Part shown: one piece after another, positions 9,777 to 18,980 of the stretch | How the letters are laid out: each line of letters begins with the position of its first letter | How positions within the stretch are numbered: the stretch's first letter is position 1 | Source of the DNA: Henricia sp. BOLD:AAB3569 | Taxonomy: Eukaryota > Echinodermata > Asteroidea > Spinulosida > Echinasteridae | NCBI GenBank assembly: GCA_037783545.1 | Contig: JBBELK010000509.1 | Span: forward strand, 682,001 to 746,000 | Direction of reading: 5' to 3' | DNA: 64,000 nucleotides | Notes under the pieces: model-generated | Database searches by the model: none | Seen by the model: only the letters and a program-made list of their open reading frames with translations | Told to the model about the DNA's origin: nothing | Program-made: the position numbers and the translations under genes

Positions 9777-10176
9777 TTTTGTACGAGATATTACAACTTT
9801 TGACAATTTCTTGAAAAAATGTTTTAGGTGAAGCCCAACACCTTCCCGGAGGAGAGTGCTGACTGTTTTTGGGTACAGGTTTTCAGACAATTTTTAAACG
9901 AGTTTTATCTCTGTTTTTTTCCTGGACGTCGCATTTCTCCAAATCGTTTTTCTTTGCCAATTTTTGGAAAATTGCCAATCATTTGGAAAAGTTTGATCAT
10001 TTAAGCTGGTTTAATATTAAGGAAGTATGGATTTACAAGCAGACAACAGTGTTTACACAATATATGTAATTGTGTTAAATAGTTCAACTGAGAGAAAACT
10101 TTAACACATATACCTTAATTTTCAATGATTTTTGCAGTACAGCATTGCAAAGGTTTTTCAACAGGAATACATGTAA
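9777..10176. other. Spacer between A2 and Helitron-like block
   Basis: AT-rich DNA without recognisable genes. It may be element-specific sequence between A2 and B2 or part of later insertions. Confidence 0.4.
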
Positions 10177-10210
10177 CTAGAGGTATGACGTTTGTTGTTA
10201 CAAACGCCAG
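10177..10210 (-). repeat. Helitron-like 3' terminus (hairpin plus CTAG)
   Basis: On the minus strand a stem GGCGTTTGT...ACAAACGTC is followed by ATAC and CTCTAG, then T. The same arrangement occurs at 53927-53958. Similar hairpin-CTAG-T ends are at 11877 and 21482. Confidence 0.55.
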
Positions 10211-10286
10211 GTGATCGGGATAAATGAACATTTTGTGATGAATTTCAGACGTTGTTATCACCTGTGGAATGGCAAAAATGGAAGTT

Positions 10287-10402
10287 CAGCAGCCGATTTC
10301 ACGAAACCTTACGCAATTGCGCAAGTCCACTTACGCCATTACTTGCGCAATAACTTATGGCGCAATTAAAAATTGCGTAAAGTTTCGTGAAATCGGCTGC
10401 TG
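10287..10402. mobile_element. 116-bp hairpin MITE
   Basis: Begins CAGCAGCCGATTTCACGAAA and ends with its reverse complement TTTCGTGAAATCGGCTGCTG. The interior is also largely self-complementary (TACGCAATTG, TTGCGCAA). No clear target duplication. Confidence 0.8.
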
Positions 10403-11149
10403 TATACACTAATCCGGTAACTAATATCTCCTCCCTGCATATCCGCCATAGCTGGGGGGTTGATAGCTTGCACCGTTTTGAGATATGAATTGTTGAAATA
10501 ATAACCTTTGAAATATTGTAATGTGACACCTGTGACGACATCATGACGTCACAATTTTGTGCACAAATTGTTGAACAATATGTTGAACATCAAGTTCTTA
10601 AATGTGGCGAAGGAATCATACCAATATCTGTTGTAGTTTTCAAGATACAGCATTTTAAAACAATTCAGCTCCAAATTTGCCTAATTTGACACCACATTAC
10701 GTAACTACCGTTCATGTAATGACGTCACCAATGGTATAGTCAAAAGGTCCACATGTGTGGAAACATTTCGTTCCGTAGAAATATGGTCAAATTCACTACC
10801 ACTTTGAATATATTTGCATTCAAAATGCTAAAAAATTGCACATTTTCGAACAACTTCCGGTTTGGACCGGAAGTAGGCGTCACACAGGGGTCATGACATC
10901 GTATGATTTGTTCAGTTCATTTAGACTTATCATGTTGTGAAAGAATTATTCAAGTATCTATTACGGTTCTTGAGATATGAATTTTGAAAATAATAACCTT
11001 TGAATTTTTGTAATTTGACACCTGATGACGTCATGATTACGTCACACTTGATGCCATCATGATACTATACATGCTGGTGAAAGTCTGTCATAGGGCCTAT
11101 GTCTGTATCTAATTTACTAACGATTCAGTTTGGTTTGATGGGCATTGTT

Positions 11150-11750
11150 ACTGGTAAGTGTAAAAACTGAGATTTCCGTTTTCGTTGAACTTTGACCTCC
11201 AATTGACCCTAGAAGGAAGGGTCAGATGACAATGCCCACACAAAGAAAGTTGTAGAACAGAATGTCATCTATAAACCTGCCAAATACGAAGATCCTGGGT
11301 CACGTGGTTTTCGAGACGGAAGCATTTTAAAATATGCATATTTTTGTTTTTTGGGAGGTGTAATTTGATACTTGATGACGTCACGATGACGTCACGCTTG
11401 ATGCCATCATAATATTAAACACGCTGGTGAAAGTCTGCCATAGGACCTATGCCTGTACTTAGTTTCTTAAAGATTCAGCTTGGTTTGATGGGCATTGTTG
11501 CTCAATAAGTGCAAAAATTGAGATTTTCGTTTTCGTTGAACTTTGACCTCAAATTGACCCCAGAAGGAAGGGTCAGATGAAAATGCCCACACGAAGAAAA
11601 TTGTAGGCCATGATCTGATATATAAGCCTGTCAAATACGAAGATCATGGGTCACGTGGTTTTCCAGACGGAAGCATTTTAAAACATGCATATTTTGGTCA
11701 TTTTTGGTTTGTAATTTGATACCCAATGACGTCACAATGACGTCACACTT
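11150..11750 (+). repeat. About 355-bp tandem modules, two units
   Basis: Units contain GAACTTTGACCTC, AATTGACCC, GAAGGAAGGGTCAGATG, GGGTCACGTGGTTTT and end in paired TGACGTCA sites. The two copies are offset by about 360 bp. Confidence 0.75.
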
Positions 11751-11876
11751 GTATGCACATCTTCACATTGGGGTTGATGTTCCTACCAAGTTTTAAGTTG
11801 ATAGCTTGAACCGTTTTGAAGAAAAGCTCTGGAAACGTTTGAGTGGAAAAAGAAAAAGAAAAAAAAACAAAAAAAA

Positions 11877-11925
11877 CTAGAGCTACGTCTGTTCTATGAA
11901 CAGGGCGTAGGGCTTTTTCACATTT
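11877..11925 (-). repeat. Second Helitron-like 3' terminus
   Basis: Minus strand: an imperfect hairpin around CTGTTCATAGAACAG, then ACGTAGCT and CTAG, followed by a run of T. This matches the hairpin-CTAG-T layout seen at 10177 and 53958. Confidence 0.45.
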
Positions 11926-12426
11926 TTTTACTTGAAAAATTAGCATGCTTACCTTGTAAAATTAGATGTTGTTAACATATCAACTATTTAACCTAAAATA
12001 TTAACCTTTAATGCGTTACCTTTAAAGTACTGATGACGTAATCAATGTTTTAACTACAGACATGTTTGGTGGTCGACGTACTCTATAAGCACCACTATGG
12101 GCTAATTTGCGCAAACGTTGCTATGAAAGGGTAATTTTAAGATTTGTTAATTTCGCCGCTAGAGGGCGCATTTTTTGGAAAGCATTTACCTTAAACACTA
12201 ACACTGCCAACCCGATCTCGGCATCGTTGACCACTTTTACAAAATAGGTTTATTTAAATGCACTTCCGGTAGAGCAAGGTCAAAAGTCAACACCATAGTT
12301 TTGAATACCCTACCCTAGTTGAACCATAACACAGTAGACTAGCTCTGAACACGTTCAAACTACAAGCAGAGTCTATTTGACCAATAGGTCAAACAGTCAA
12401 AGGTCAAAGCATGTGGGCATCTGAAT

Positions 12427-12745
12427 AATAGTGATGAGATTTATATAGCGCACATATCCACCAAGCAGGGTGCTCAAGGCGCTGTTACCATTATTACCGC
12501 TGCCATCAGGGAATCACCAGAACCATTTCGCTTCAACTAGGTGGCTGCTGGTCAGGCGCACAACACTATCAGCAGTTATATTGTGGCATTCCCCTTAACA
12601 GCTTCCCATATATCGCTTGGGTTTACGAGGCAACTGGGATTAAGTGCCTTGCCCAGGGACACAGACACGTTGGTCGAAGTGGGGTTCGAACCTCCAACCT
12701 CTGATTGGGAGTCCCGCCTCATATCCACTAGACCACACGCGTAAG
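12427..12745 (-). repeat. tRNA-derived SINE
   Basis: On the minus strand the head reads like a tRNA with an A box (TGGTCTAGTGGATA) and a B box (GGTTCGAACCC). It is followed by a body with GGGCAAGGCACTTAATCCC and an end GTGCGCTATATAAAT. The unrelated body and multicopy style make it a SINE, not a tRNA gene. RNA polymerase III would drive it. Confidence 0.8.
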
Positions 12746-12799
12746 ATGTAGACGTTTGCCCGCCACATTGAAACAGGAGGAATTGCTCCTTTTTGCAAA

Positions 12800-13110
12800 G
12801 GTTCCCGAAGTTACCCGAATGCACGTCCGGACGTTATCGTTAATCGTCGGGTATGATTCGTCATTGTTTCGAGAATTTGAGTTGACGTCGCGTGCACTAT
12901 GCGTGCCGCTGCGCTTGTTCTCCCAAACAATCGTGGACGTTTTAGGGAGGTCTAACAAAGAGAACAATATCGTCCGCGATTGGCAAGCGAACGTCCGCGA
13001 TTCGCTCCTGTACAAAACCAACGAGAGTAAGGAAAAATAGACTATGTCCAAACAAAAGAGGAACAAAGGGACGTCCGCGATTGTATGTGGATTCGCACCT
13101 GTGTGCTTGT
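12800..13110. repeat. Repeat with ACGTCCGCGATT motifs, shared with 32055-32115
   Basis: Several copies of a short CGTCCGCGATT motif. The segment AACAAAAGAGGAACAAAGGG to the CACCTG near 13100 recurs almost exactly at 32055-32115. Not coding in any convincing way. Confidence 0.6.
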
Positions 13111-13717
13111 GTATTTGGTGATGCAACGGATTCAGAACTACTACGCAGTGGCTATAGTTACGGTAACCGTAAAGCGATAATGAATGGCTATATAGTTACG
13201 GGATTACAACAGCAGATTAAAAGTACAATATGGAGCTCAGCTGGGTGATGCAGACAAGGTTTGAATTTGCTTTTAGATGCTAGGCCTACATGTATATTAA
13301 AATGGCATGTGTAATATATTAATTGTTTATGAATTTTTATTATTATTTTTAGAAGTAGTTTGGAAGCATGACAATTAATCCTCGTGCGCGCTGTCAGTCC
13401 GCTTTGCGAGCGTCGTGCGTCCATCGCCCATACTTCATAGGAACGCGTACAATACACACGGCGTACGCGCGTTTTGGAATAGCCGTAAGCGCTTTAAACC
13501 CGCGCTGTTAGCTCATGCAGCCCATTGTGTCGTCATTTGCCCATACTTTTCCAAGTCACGATTTTCAATGCACGATCGTTGGTCTATAGGTTTATAGGTC
13601 TGTGCATCACCGTAATTTATGAATGACGCCCTCTGCCGGTCACGTACAGAAGTCGACATTTGGTGGCTTATGCATTGTTTTACTCAAATTTTGACTTGGC
13701 TGAACTTTGGCCTTTAA

Positions 13718-13849
13718 AGGCACAGGCTCGTCAGCAATGCGCGCCCGCCAAATGTGTGCCACGCAATACGCAGCTCCATAGCAAAGGCATGGAGCTGCGT
13801 ATTTCGAGCACGAATTTGGCGGGCGCGCATTGCTGACGAGCCTGTGCCT
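13718..13849. mobile_element. 132-bp hairpin MITE flanked by TTAA
   Basis: TTAA at 13714-13717 and 13850-13853 flank a near-perfect hairpin starting AGGCACAGGCTCGTCAGCAA and ending with its reverse complement. Related modules without the insertion read GGCCTTCAATTGACCC at 14813-14828, which shows the interrupted context. TTAA and A-G-G ends suggest cross-mobilisation by a piggyBac-type transposase. Confidence 0.88.
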
Positions 13850-13859
13850 TTAATTGACC

Positions 13860-14420
13860 CAGGACGGAGGAATCATATGAAAATGACTCCACCAAGCAAA
13901 TTGTAGCCCATGATCTGATATATAATGTCTGCTAAATATGAAGACCTTGGATTATGTGGTTTTATAGAGGGAAACATTTTAAAAGTGCATATTTTGGTAA
14001 TTTTCATCTGCTGTCTCACGATGTAGTCAGCGAAAAAATATTGTTAAATTTTAGTTTGTTTTGTTCACATTTGGGATGGAAATCCGATGTTTACTCGAAA
14101 AACTGATATAGGCCTACATATATTAGTCATCAAAGGCAGAAATCAGAGCACATAATTTGTTAAGATTGAAAAGAATTTAGCCAAGAAGGAACATTTTCTT
14201 AATTATATTTGTTGAAGATGGTTCAATAAAATCCAGACAATGACTTAATGATATCAGGCCTTTATTAAGCTTTGCACCTTACTAAACCTAAAAGGAAGAA
14301 AACAAACAATGGAATGAATGCTTCACGGCAAAACTACGACATTCCCTCAATAACATACAATTACTTTCTTGTAGAGAGTGGACTCTCTTAAATAAGACTG
14401 AAATAACATAAAAGATACTC
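13860..14420. repeat. Diverged repeat module and non-coding DNA
   Basis: 13853-14000 is a diverged unit of the 350-bp family, resuming after the MITE. The rest, to about 14420, shows nothing recognisable. Confidence 0.5.
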
Positions 14421-14799
14421 ACATGTCCTATTGTTAAACCATCTTCTGTATAACTACACGTCCGTGGTAGACACAGTTAAAAGTTACCGTGTCACCGTCT
14501 CGGTCGACGCCGTGTCACACAGGGCACACGGAATAGACAGCTACGGTAAAGATTTATTTGTACGACGTTTGCTCGCATTGAGAACGGTCAAATCTAAAAC
14601 TAGGCCCCTTGCATAACACTGGTCACTGCTCAGTCAACCAAAAACATAATGACATGATCATGGTGTCATTTTGAAGAGGAGATTCGACCCTAACAGATGA
14701 TATCTCCCGTTCATTCATACGCGCCCTACTTTAGTTACAATTAGCAATAATATCTCGGTTTCGTTTTTTTCAATCCACCCTGTAAATACGGAAATGTTG

Positions 14800-15770
14800 A
14801 CTTGGCTAAACTTTGGCCTTCAATTGACCCAGGAAGGAAGGGTCAGATGAAAATGAGTACACAAAGCAAATTGTAGCGCAGGATCTGATATATAATGTCT
14901 GCTATTTATGAAGACCATGGGTCATGTGGTTTCATAGAGGGAAACATTTTACGAAATGCATTTTTGGCTAATTTTTATGACGAAAATCCACTTTTTGGCC
15001 AATTTTAAATAATTATAATTACGTAATCATTGACGTCATGGTGATGTTCTACATGGTGGTGGAAGTTTGTGATGGGGCCCATGCCTGTACCTAGTTTTAT
15101 AAAGATCAAGCGTAGTTTAATAGGTAATATTGCTTCATAAGTACACAAAAACACAACAAATGTGAATTTTGAAATGGCTGAACTTTGACCTTCGATTGAC
15201 CCAGGAAGGAAGGGTCAGATGAAAATGCCTACACAAAGAACATTGTAGCCCATGATCTGATCTATAATGTCTGCTAAATATTAAGACCCTGGGTCATGTG
15301 GTTTTATAGAGGGAAATATTTTACGAAATGCATTTTTGGCTCAATTTTATGACGAAAATCCACTTTTTGGCCAATTTTAAATAATTATAATTACGTAATC
15401 ATTGACGTCATGGTGATGTTCTACATGGTGGTGGAAGTTTGTGATGGGGCCCATGCCTGTACCTAGTTTTATAAAGATCAAGCGTAGTTTAATAGGTAAT
15501 ATTGCTTCATAAGTACAAAAAATACAAACAATGTGATTTTTGAATTGGCTGAACTTTGACCTTCGATTGACCTAGGAAGGAAGGGTCAGATGAAAATGCC
15601 TACACTAAGAACATTGTAGGCTAGGATCTGATCTATATGTCTGCTAAATATGAAGACCCTGCGTCACGCGGTTTTGGCAAGGGAATCATTTTAAAATGTG
15701 CATATTTTGGTCATTTTCGGCTTTTTAGGCATTTTTTAACTATTGTAATGACGTCACTGATGACGTCACA
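14800..15770 (+). repeat. About 368-bp tandem modules, three units
   Basis: Units begin near 14800, 15170 and 15540 with GGCTGAACTTTG-type sequence, AATTGACC or GATTGACC, AAGGAAGGGTCAGATGAAAA and GACGTCA sites. The first two units share long exact stretches such as GTGATGGGGCCCATGCCTGT. Confidence 0.8.
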
Positions 15771-16009
15771 ATGAAGCCATTCTTGGGTGCACACCTCCTA
15801 TACTATGTCTTTGATGTGACCAAGTTTGGTTAAGATCAATGTTTGGGAACAACCTTAAAAAGCGCCGACAACGCCTATGCGCTTTGTCTATGGGAAAAAA
15901 ATCAGAAGAAATAAACGGAAAAAAAAAAAAAAAAAAATCAAAACGAAAACAAAGGCTTTTTCGTCCTAAACGAAAAAGCCAAAAAAGACAAAGAAATCGT
16001 ACGAGAGTA

Positions 16010-16043
16010 ATAGGTGATCGGGCTGTTGGCCCGATCACCTAAT
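16010..16043. repeat. Strong hairpin at block edge
   Basis: TAGGTGATCGGGC and GCCCGATCACCTA are perfect reverse complements around a short TGTTG loop. The sequence repeats the GGTGATCGGG motif next to the opposite edge at 10203. It may be a terminal structure of the nested repeat. Confidence 0.7.
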
Positions 16044-16241
16044 AACATTTTCAATAGAAACTACCTGATGAAATTATACGTGTAGGTGCATGCACCACGT
16101 ATGCACAAGTTGACAAATTTACATGTATATATTTTGAGTAATATTTATAACTTAACTGGTATTATCAAAGTGATGATTTGTTTTATTTTCAATAAGACTT
16201 GAAATGTAATAGCCGTTTGTTAAAACATGAGATTTGGAATT

Positions 16242-16323
16242 GGTGCTATACGTGCTTCGCTGCTGCCAATATCATATGCTATTCTTTAAAGTGTATTTTT
16301 GTATGATCGAGTATAAGTAAGAC
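16242..16323 (+). repeat. B2 repeat, right end of Ngaro-like element
   Basis: Same sequence as B1 with few changes, ending GTATAAGTAAGAC exactly where the SINE resumes with GGCCCTT. This marks the right boundary of the retrotransposon. Confidence 0.88.
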
Positions 16324-16570
16324 GGCCCTTTATGCCATTAACTATACGGTTTTTTAGCTTTAACTATACTTTATTATCAACTTGAGATGACGAGGAAGGA
16401 GTTGCGGTTTTAGAAGTGGGAGCGAAAAACCCCTAGAGAAATCCCCAGGGGAAAACCCACGCGGTCAAGTAGGGACTGCAAACCCACTCCACATACACGC
16501 CCCGGATTCGAACCCGGGACGTCAGAGGTAAAAGGCGAGGAAAGAACCGCTACGCCAACCCGACCGCCCG
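16324..16570 (-). repeat. SINE, right half of split copy (tRNA head)
   Basis: Continues the SINE whose tail is at 5443-5484. Contains the B-box complement GGATTCGAACC and ends with the tRNA-like head (CCAACCCGACCGCCC). Oriented on the minus strand. Confidence 0.82.
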
Positions 16571-16578
16571 GCGATGCT

Positions 16579-16869
16579 GTTGTTGTTGTTGTTGTTGTAT
16601 ATTTTATGGCATCTTCGGCAACTAAGGCCCTTCATGCCATCAACTATACGGTTTTAGCTTTAACTATACTATAGTATCAACTTGAGATGACGAAGAAGGA
16701 GTTGCAGTTTTAGAAGTGTGGGAGGAAACCCCCCAGAGAAATGCCCCAGGGGAAAACCCACGCGGTCAAGTAGGGACTGCAAACCCAATTCACATACACG
16801 CCCCGGATTCGAACCCGGGACGCCAGAGCTAGTGAAAGGCGAGGAAAGAACCCGTACGCCAACCCGACC
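16579..16869 (-). repeat. tRNA-derived SINE, full copy
   Basis: Minus-strand copy with a (TTG)n-type tail at its left, the CTAAGGCCCTTCATGCC junction that proves the empty site of the Ngaro-like element, a body, and a tRNA-like head with B box at right. Head-to-head with the next copy. Confidence 0.85.
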
Positions 16870-17113
16870 TCTGGGGTCCCGGGTTCGAATCCAGGGCGTG
16901 TATGTGGATTGGGTTTGCAGTCCCTACTTGACCGCGTGGGTTTTCCCCTGGGGCATTTCTCTGGGGGTTTTCCTCCCACTTCTAAAACTGCAACTCCTTC
17001 TTCGTCATCTCAAGTTGATAATATAGTATAGTTAAAGCTAAAACCGTATAGTTGATGGCATAAAGGGCCTTAGTTGCCGAAGATGCCATGCAAATATATA
17101 CAACAACAACAAC
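16870..17113 (+). repeat. tRNA-derived SINE, head-truncated copy
   Basis: Plus-strand copy starting near the B box (GGGTTCGAATCCAGGGCGTG) and ending in AACAACAACAACG. The upstream A-box half is missing at the junction with the preceding inverted copy. Confidence 0.8.
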
Positions 17114-17128
17114 GCTACACATGGGGGG

Positions 17129-17411
17129 CGGTCGGGTTGGCGTACTGGTTATTTCTTCTTCTTTCACCTCTGGCGTCCCGGGTTCGAATCCGGGGCGTGT
17201 ATGTGGATTGGGTTTGCAGCCCCTACTTGACCGCGTGGGTTTTCCCCGGGGACATTTCTCTGGGGGTTTTCGTCCCACTTATAAAACTGCAACTCCTTCT
17301 TCGTCATCTCAAGTTGATAATATAGTATAGTTAAAGCTAAAACCGTATAGTTGATGGCATAAAGGGCCTTAGTTGCCGAAGATGCCATAAAATATACAAC
17401 AACAACAACAC
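17129..17411 (+). repeat. tRNA-derived SINE, full copy
   Basis: Starts GGGCGGTCGGGTTGGCGTAC (A box) and continues to the B box GGTTCGAATCC. It carries the family body (CCGCGTGGGTTTTCCCC, GTATAGTTAAAGCTAAAACC) and ends in an ACAACAACAACA tail. Apparent open frames across it are not genes. Confidence 0.85.
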
Positions 17412-17565
17412 TACACATGTACGACGTGACGAAGAACATGTGGGAAGAACACATGCCAATCGCTTCACAGAAACGAGAATAAAATCGACGAACAATGTCA
17501 TGTCTCCAGAGCCCAATAGGTTTGTGTTAAAATTGCCAGCTTCATTTGTCATCCAATCCCATGAT

Positions 17566-17930
17566 GCCTTTATTATTATTATTTATTTCTGGTATTCATA
17601 CCAAGGATTCCTCAATAGTGCTCATTGCACTGTCACTCGTAAGCGTGAGGAAACCCATGAAGAATTAGAATTAGAAATGGCCAGAGACACCGGGGAATCC
17701 CCTTGCTCTTTACGAAAGAATGCTCTGGGATCTTTAGAGTGCGTTACCAATTACCTAACACACTGGACCAACGGCTTTACATCCCTTCCGAAGGATAGAG
17801 CAAGTGTGCATGGTTGAGTGCCTTGCCCAAGGGCACAGGTACCGCAGCCGGATTCGAACCCGCAACCCCAAGTTTTCACCCATGATTGCGAGTCAATGGC
17901 CCTAACCACTCGGCCACGGTACCCACGGTA
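17566..17930 (-). repeat. tRNA-Ser/Leu-type SINE
   Basis: Minus strand head GGTACCGTGGCCGAGTGGTT (A box) with GCGGGTTCGAATCC (B box) about 55 bp later resembles a type II tRNA with a long variable arm. It is followed by GGGCAAGGCACT and a body ending in a TAATAATAATAAA tail. The tRNA part is followed by unrelated body sequence, so it is a SINE. Confidence 0.75.
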
Positions 17931-18605
17931 CCCCTTGAGAACGTCAATAAGGTTTGTTTTCCCAACCACTCCACCCGGTCTACCCGACCTTAGCAAGCAG
18001 AAGCAGGTAGATTCACTTTTGGGAAGCGGTTAGGGGAGGGGAGGGGGAGGGGGAGGGGGGGGGGTGGGGGAAATTGCTTCTAAAGGAAGGTTCTTTTTTG
18101 GTATGTTTGATTGATTTTCTATTATTTCACTACCCCTACAACTATGGGGGATACCTATCCCCCATAGCTGATTTCGTTAATATATATAATAAACATGGCG
18201 GCGCCTGAAGTTTAAGATGGAACAGAAACGTTTTTGGCTAGCGCAATAATCCGCTGCCCAATCGCCATTAAACTCCGTCTGATAGTTCTTGAGACACTCA
18301 CCTTGCGTGTATCTACAGAATGTCGCTGCTATTTGTCCATTAAATTCTCCTAAAATAATGTTGAAAATCCACGGGTACATGTGCGATGCATCCACATACA
18401 TGATTCAGGCATTTGGTAAAAGCCTGATTTTCTGGAACCGCCGGAACTGCCGGAGCTCCACTTAACTGTTATACTGATATTCTTATGAAGAACACAAGTT
18501 GACATGCAATTCCGACTATTAACCAATTTTTATAAAGCACACACATTTTTAATTAAGCAAATTAGTTTGCTAAACAGCTTTATTAAATTGGCCCTATGTC
18601 TATTC
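17931..18605. other. G-rich tract and unannotated DNA
   Basis: 18031-18068 is a run of GGGGAGG and GGGGG blocks able to form G-quadruplexes. The remainder shows no recognisable gene or repeat. Confidence 0.5.
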
Positions 18606-18766
18606 CAAAACAAGTTACTTCCACCCTCGCACTGTGTGACAATGCTAGATGGTCCTAGATAATTTCAGCAAGTTTGTGTGGGAAAGAAAAATGGAATTGA
18701 TCCATTCATATGTCAAAGTCTCCGTACTACGGTGGCTGATTTCCGCCAACAAAACTACTTGTTTTT

Positions 18767-18980
18767 ATTACGGCGTTATAACGCCATAATAGGGCGTTAT
18801 AACGCCCTAATACGGCGTTATAACGCCCTAATACGGCGTAATTTTATAACGCCGTAAAATTACGGCGTTATAACGCCATATTACCAGGGCGTTATAACGC
18901 TCTATTACGGCGTTATAACGCCGTAATATTATGGCGTTATAACGCCGTAAATAGAGCGTTATAATGCTGTAATTTTGCGG
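18767..18980. repeat. Array of palindromic GGCGTTATAACGCC units
   Basis: About ten copies of the 14-bp perfect palindrome or one-base variants, spaced about 22-24 bp and separated by short AT linkers such as CTAATA. An inverted-arm copy is at 31420-31630. It could be a protein-binding array or a structural element; no protein partner is known to me. Confidence 0.85.

Larger units (their letters stand above)
10177..16045 (-). mobile_element. Nested Helitron-like, CRE-rich repeat block
   Basis: A composite of related non-coding modules nested between A2 and B2. On the minus strand the left edge reads hairpin, then CTCTAG, then T (10177-10210), a Helitron-type 3' end (hairpin followed by CTRR and a T). 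A second such end lies at 11877. Modules of about 350 bp with TGACGTCA pairs recur at 11150-11750 and 14800-15770. No Rep/helicase gene was found, so it is non-autonomous if it is a Helitron. The 5' end is undetermined. The right edge (16010-16043) is a strong hairpin that repeats the GGTGATCGGG motif present at the left edge. Confidence 0.5.
5485..16323 (+). mobile_element. Tyrosine-recombinase retrotransposon with split direct repeats
   Basis: Order from left: A1 repeat (5485-5672), gag, reverse transcriptase/RNase H, tyrosine recombinase, B1 (9503-9584), A2 (9585-9776), a nested block, B2 (16242-16323). The A1-ORFs-B1-A2-B2 arrangement of split direct repeats is the hallmark of Ngaro and PAT members of the DIRS order, which integrate by tyrosine recombinase and leave no target duplication. 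The outer flanks join perfectly into an uninterrupted SINE (CGGCAACTAA | GGCCCTT), fixing both ends to the base. No methyltransferase or SGNH domain was seen in this copy. Several frameshifts and an RT duplication make it defective. The internal 6.4 kb between A2 and B2 is foreign repeat DNA. Confidence 0.85.

Noticed and set aside
12660-12745. Functional tRNA gene
   Set aside because: A and B boxes are clear, but the sequence continues into a SINE body, and no well-paired acceptor stem closes the cloverleaf.
15839-16042. Lysine-rich 67-residue frame with a nuclear-localisation-like composition
   Set aside because: It arises from A-rich sequence at the edge of a Helitron-like repeat and ends in the terminal hairpin. 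There is no evidence of a gene.
17820-17930. tRNA-Ser/Leu gene on the minus strand
   Set aside because: The head is very tRNA-like with a long variable arm, but the GGGCAAGGCACT body and a TAA-rich tail directly downstream identify a SINE.
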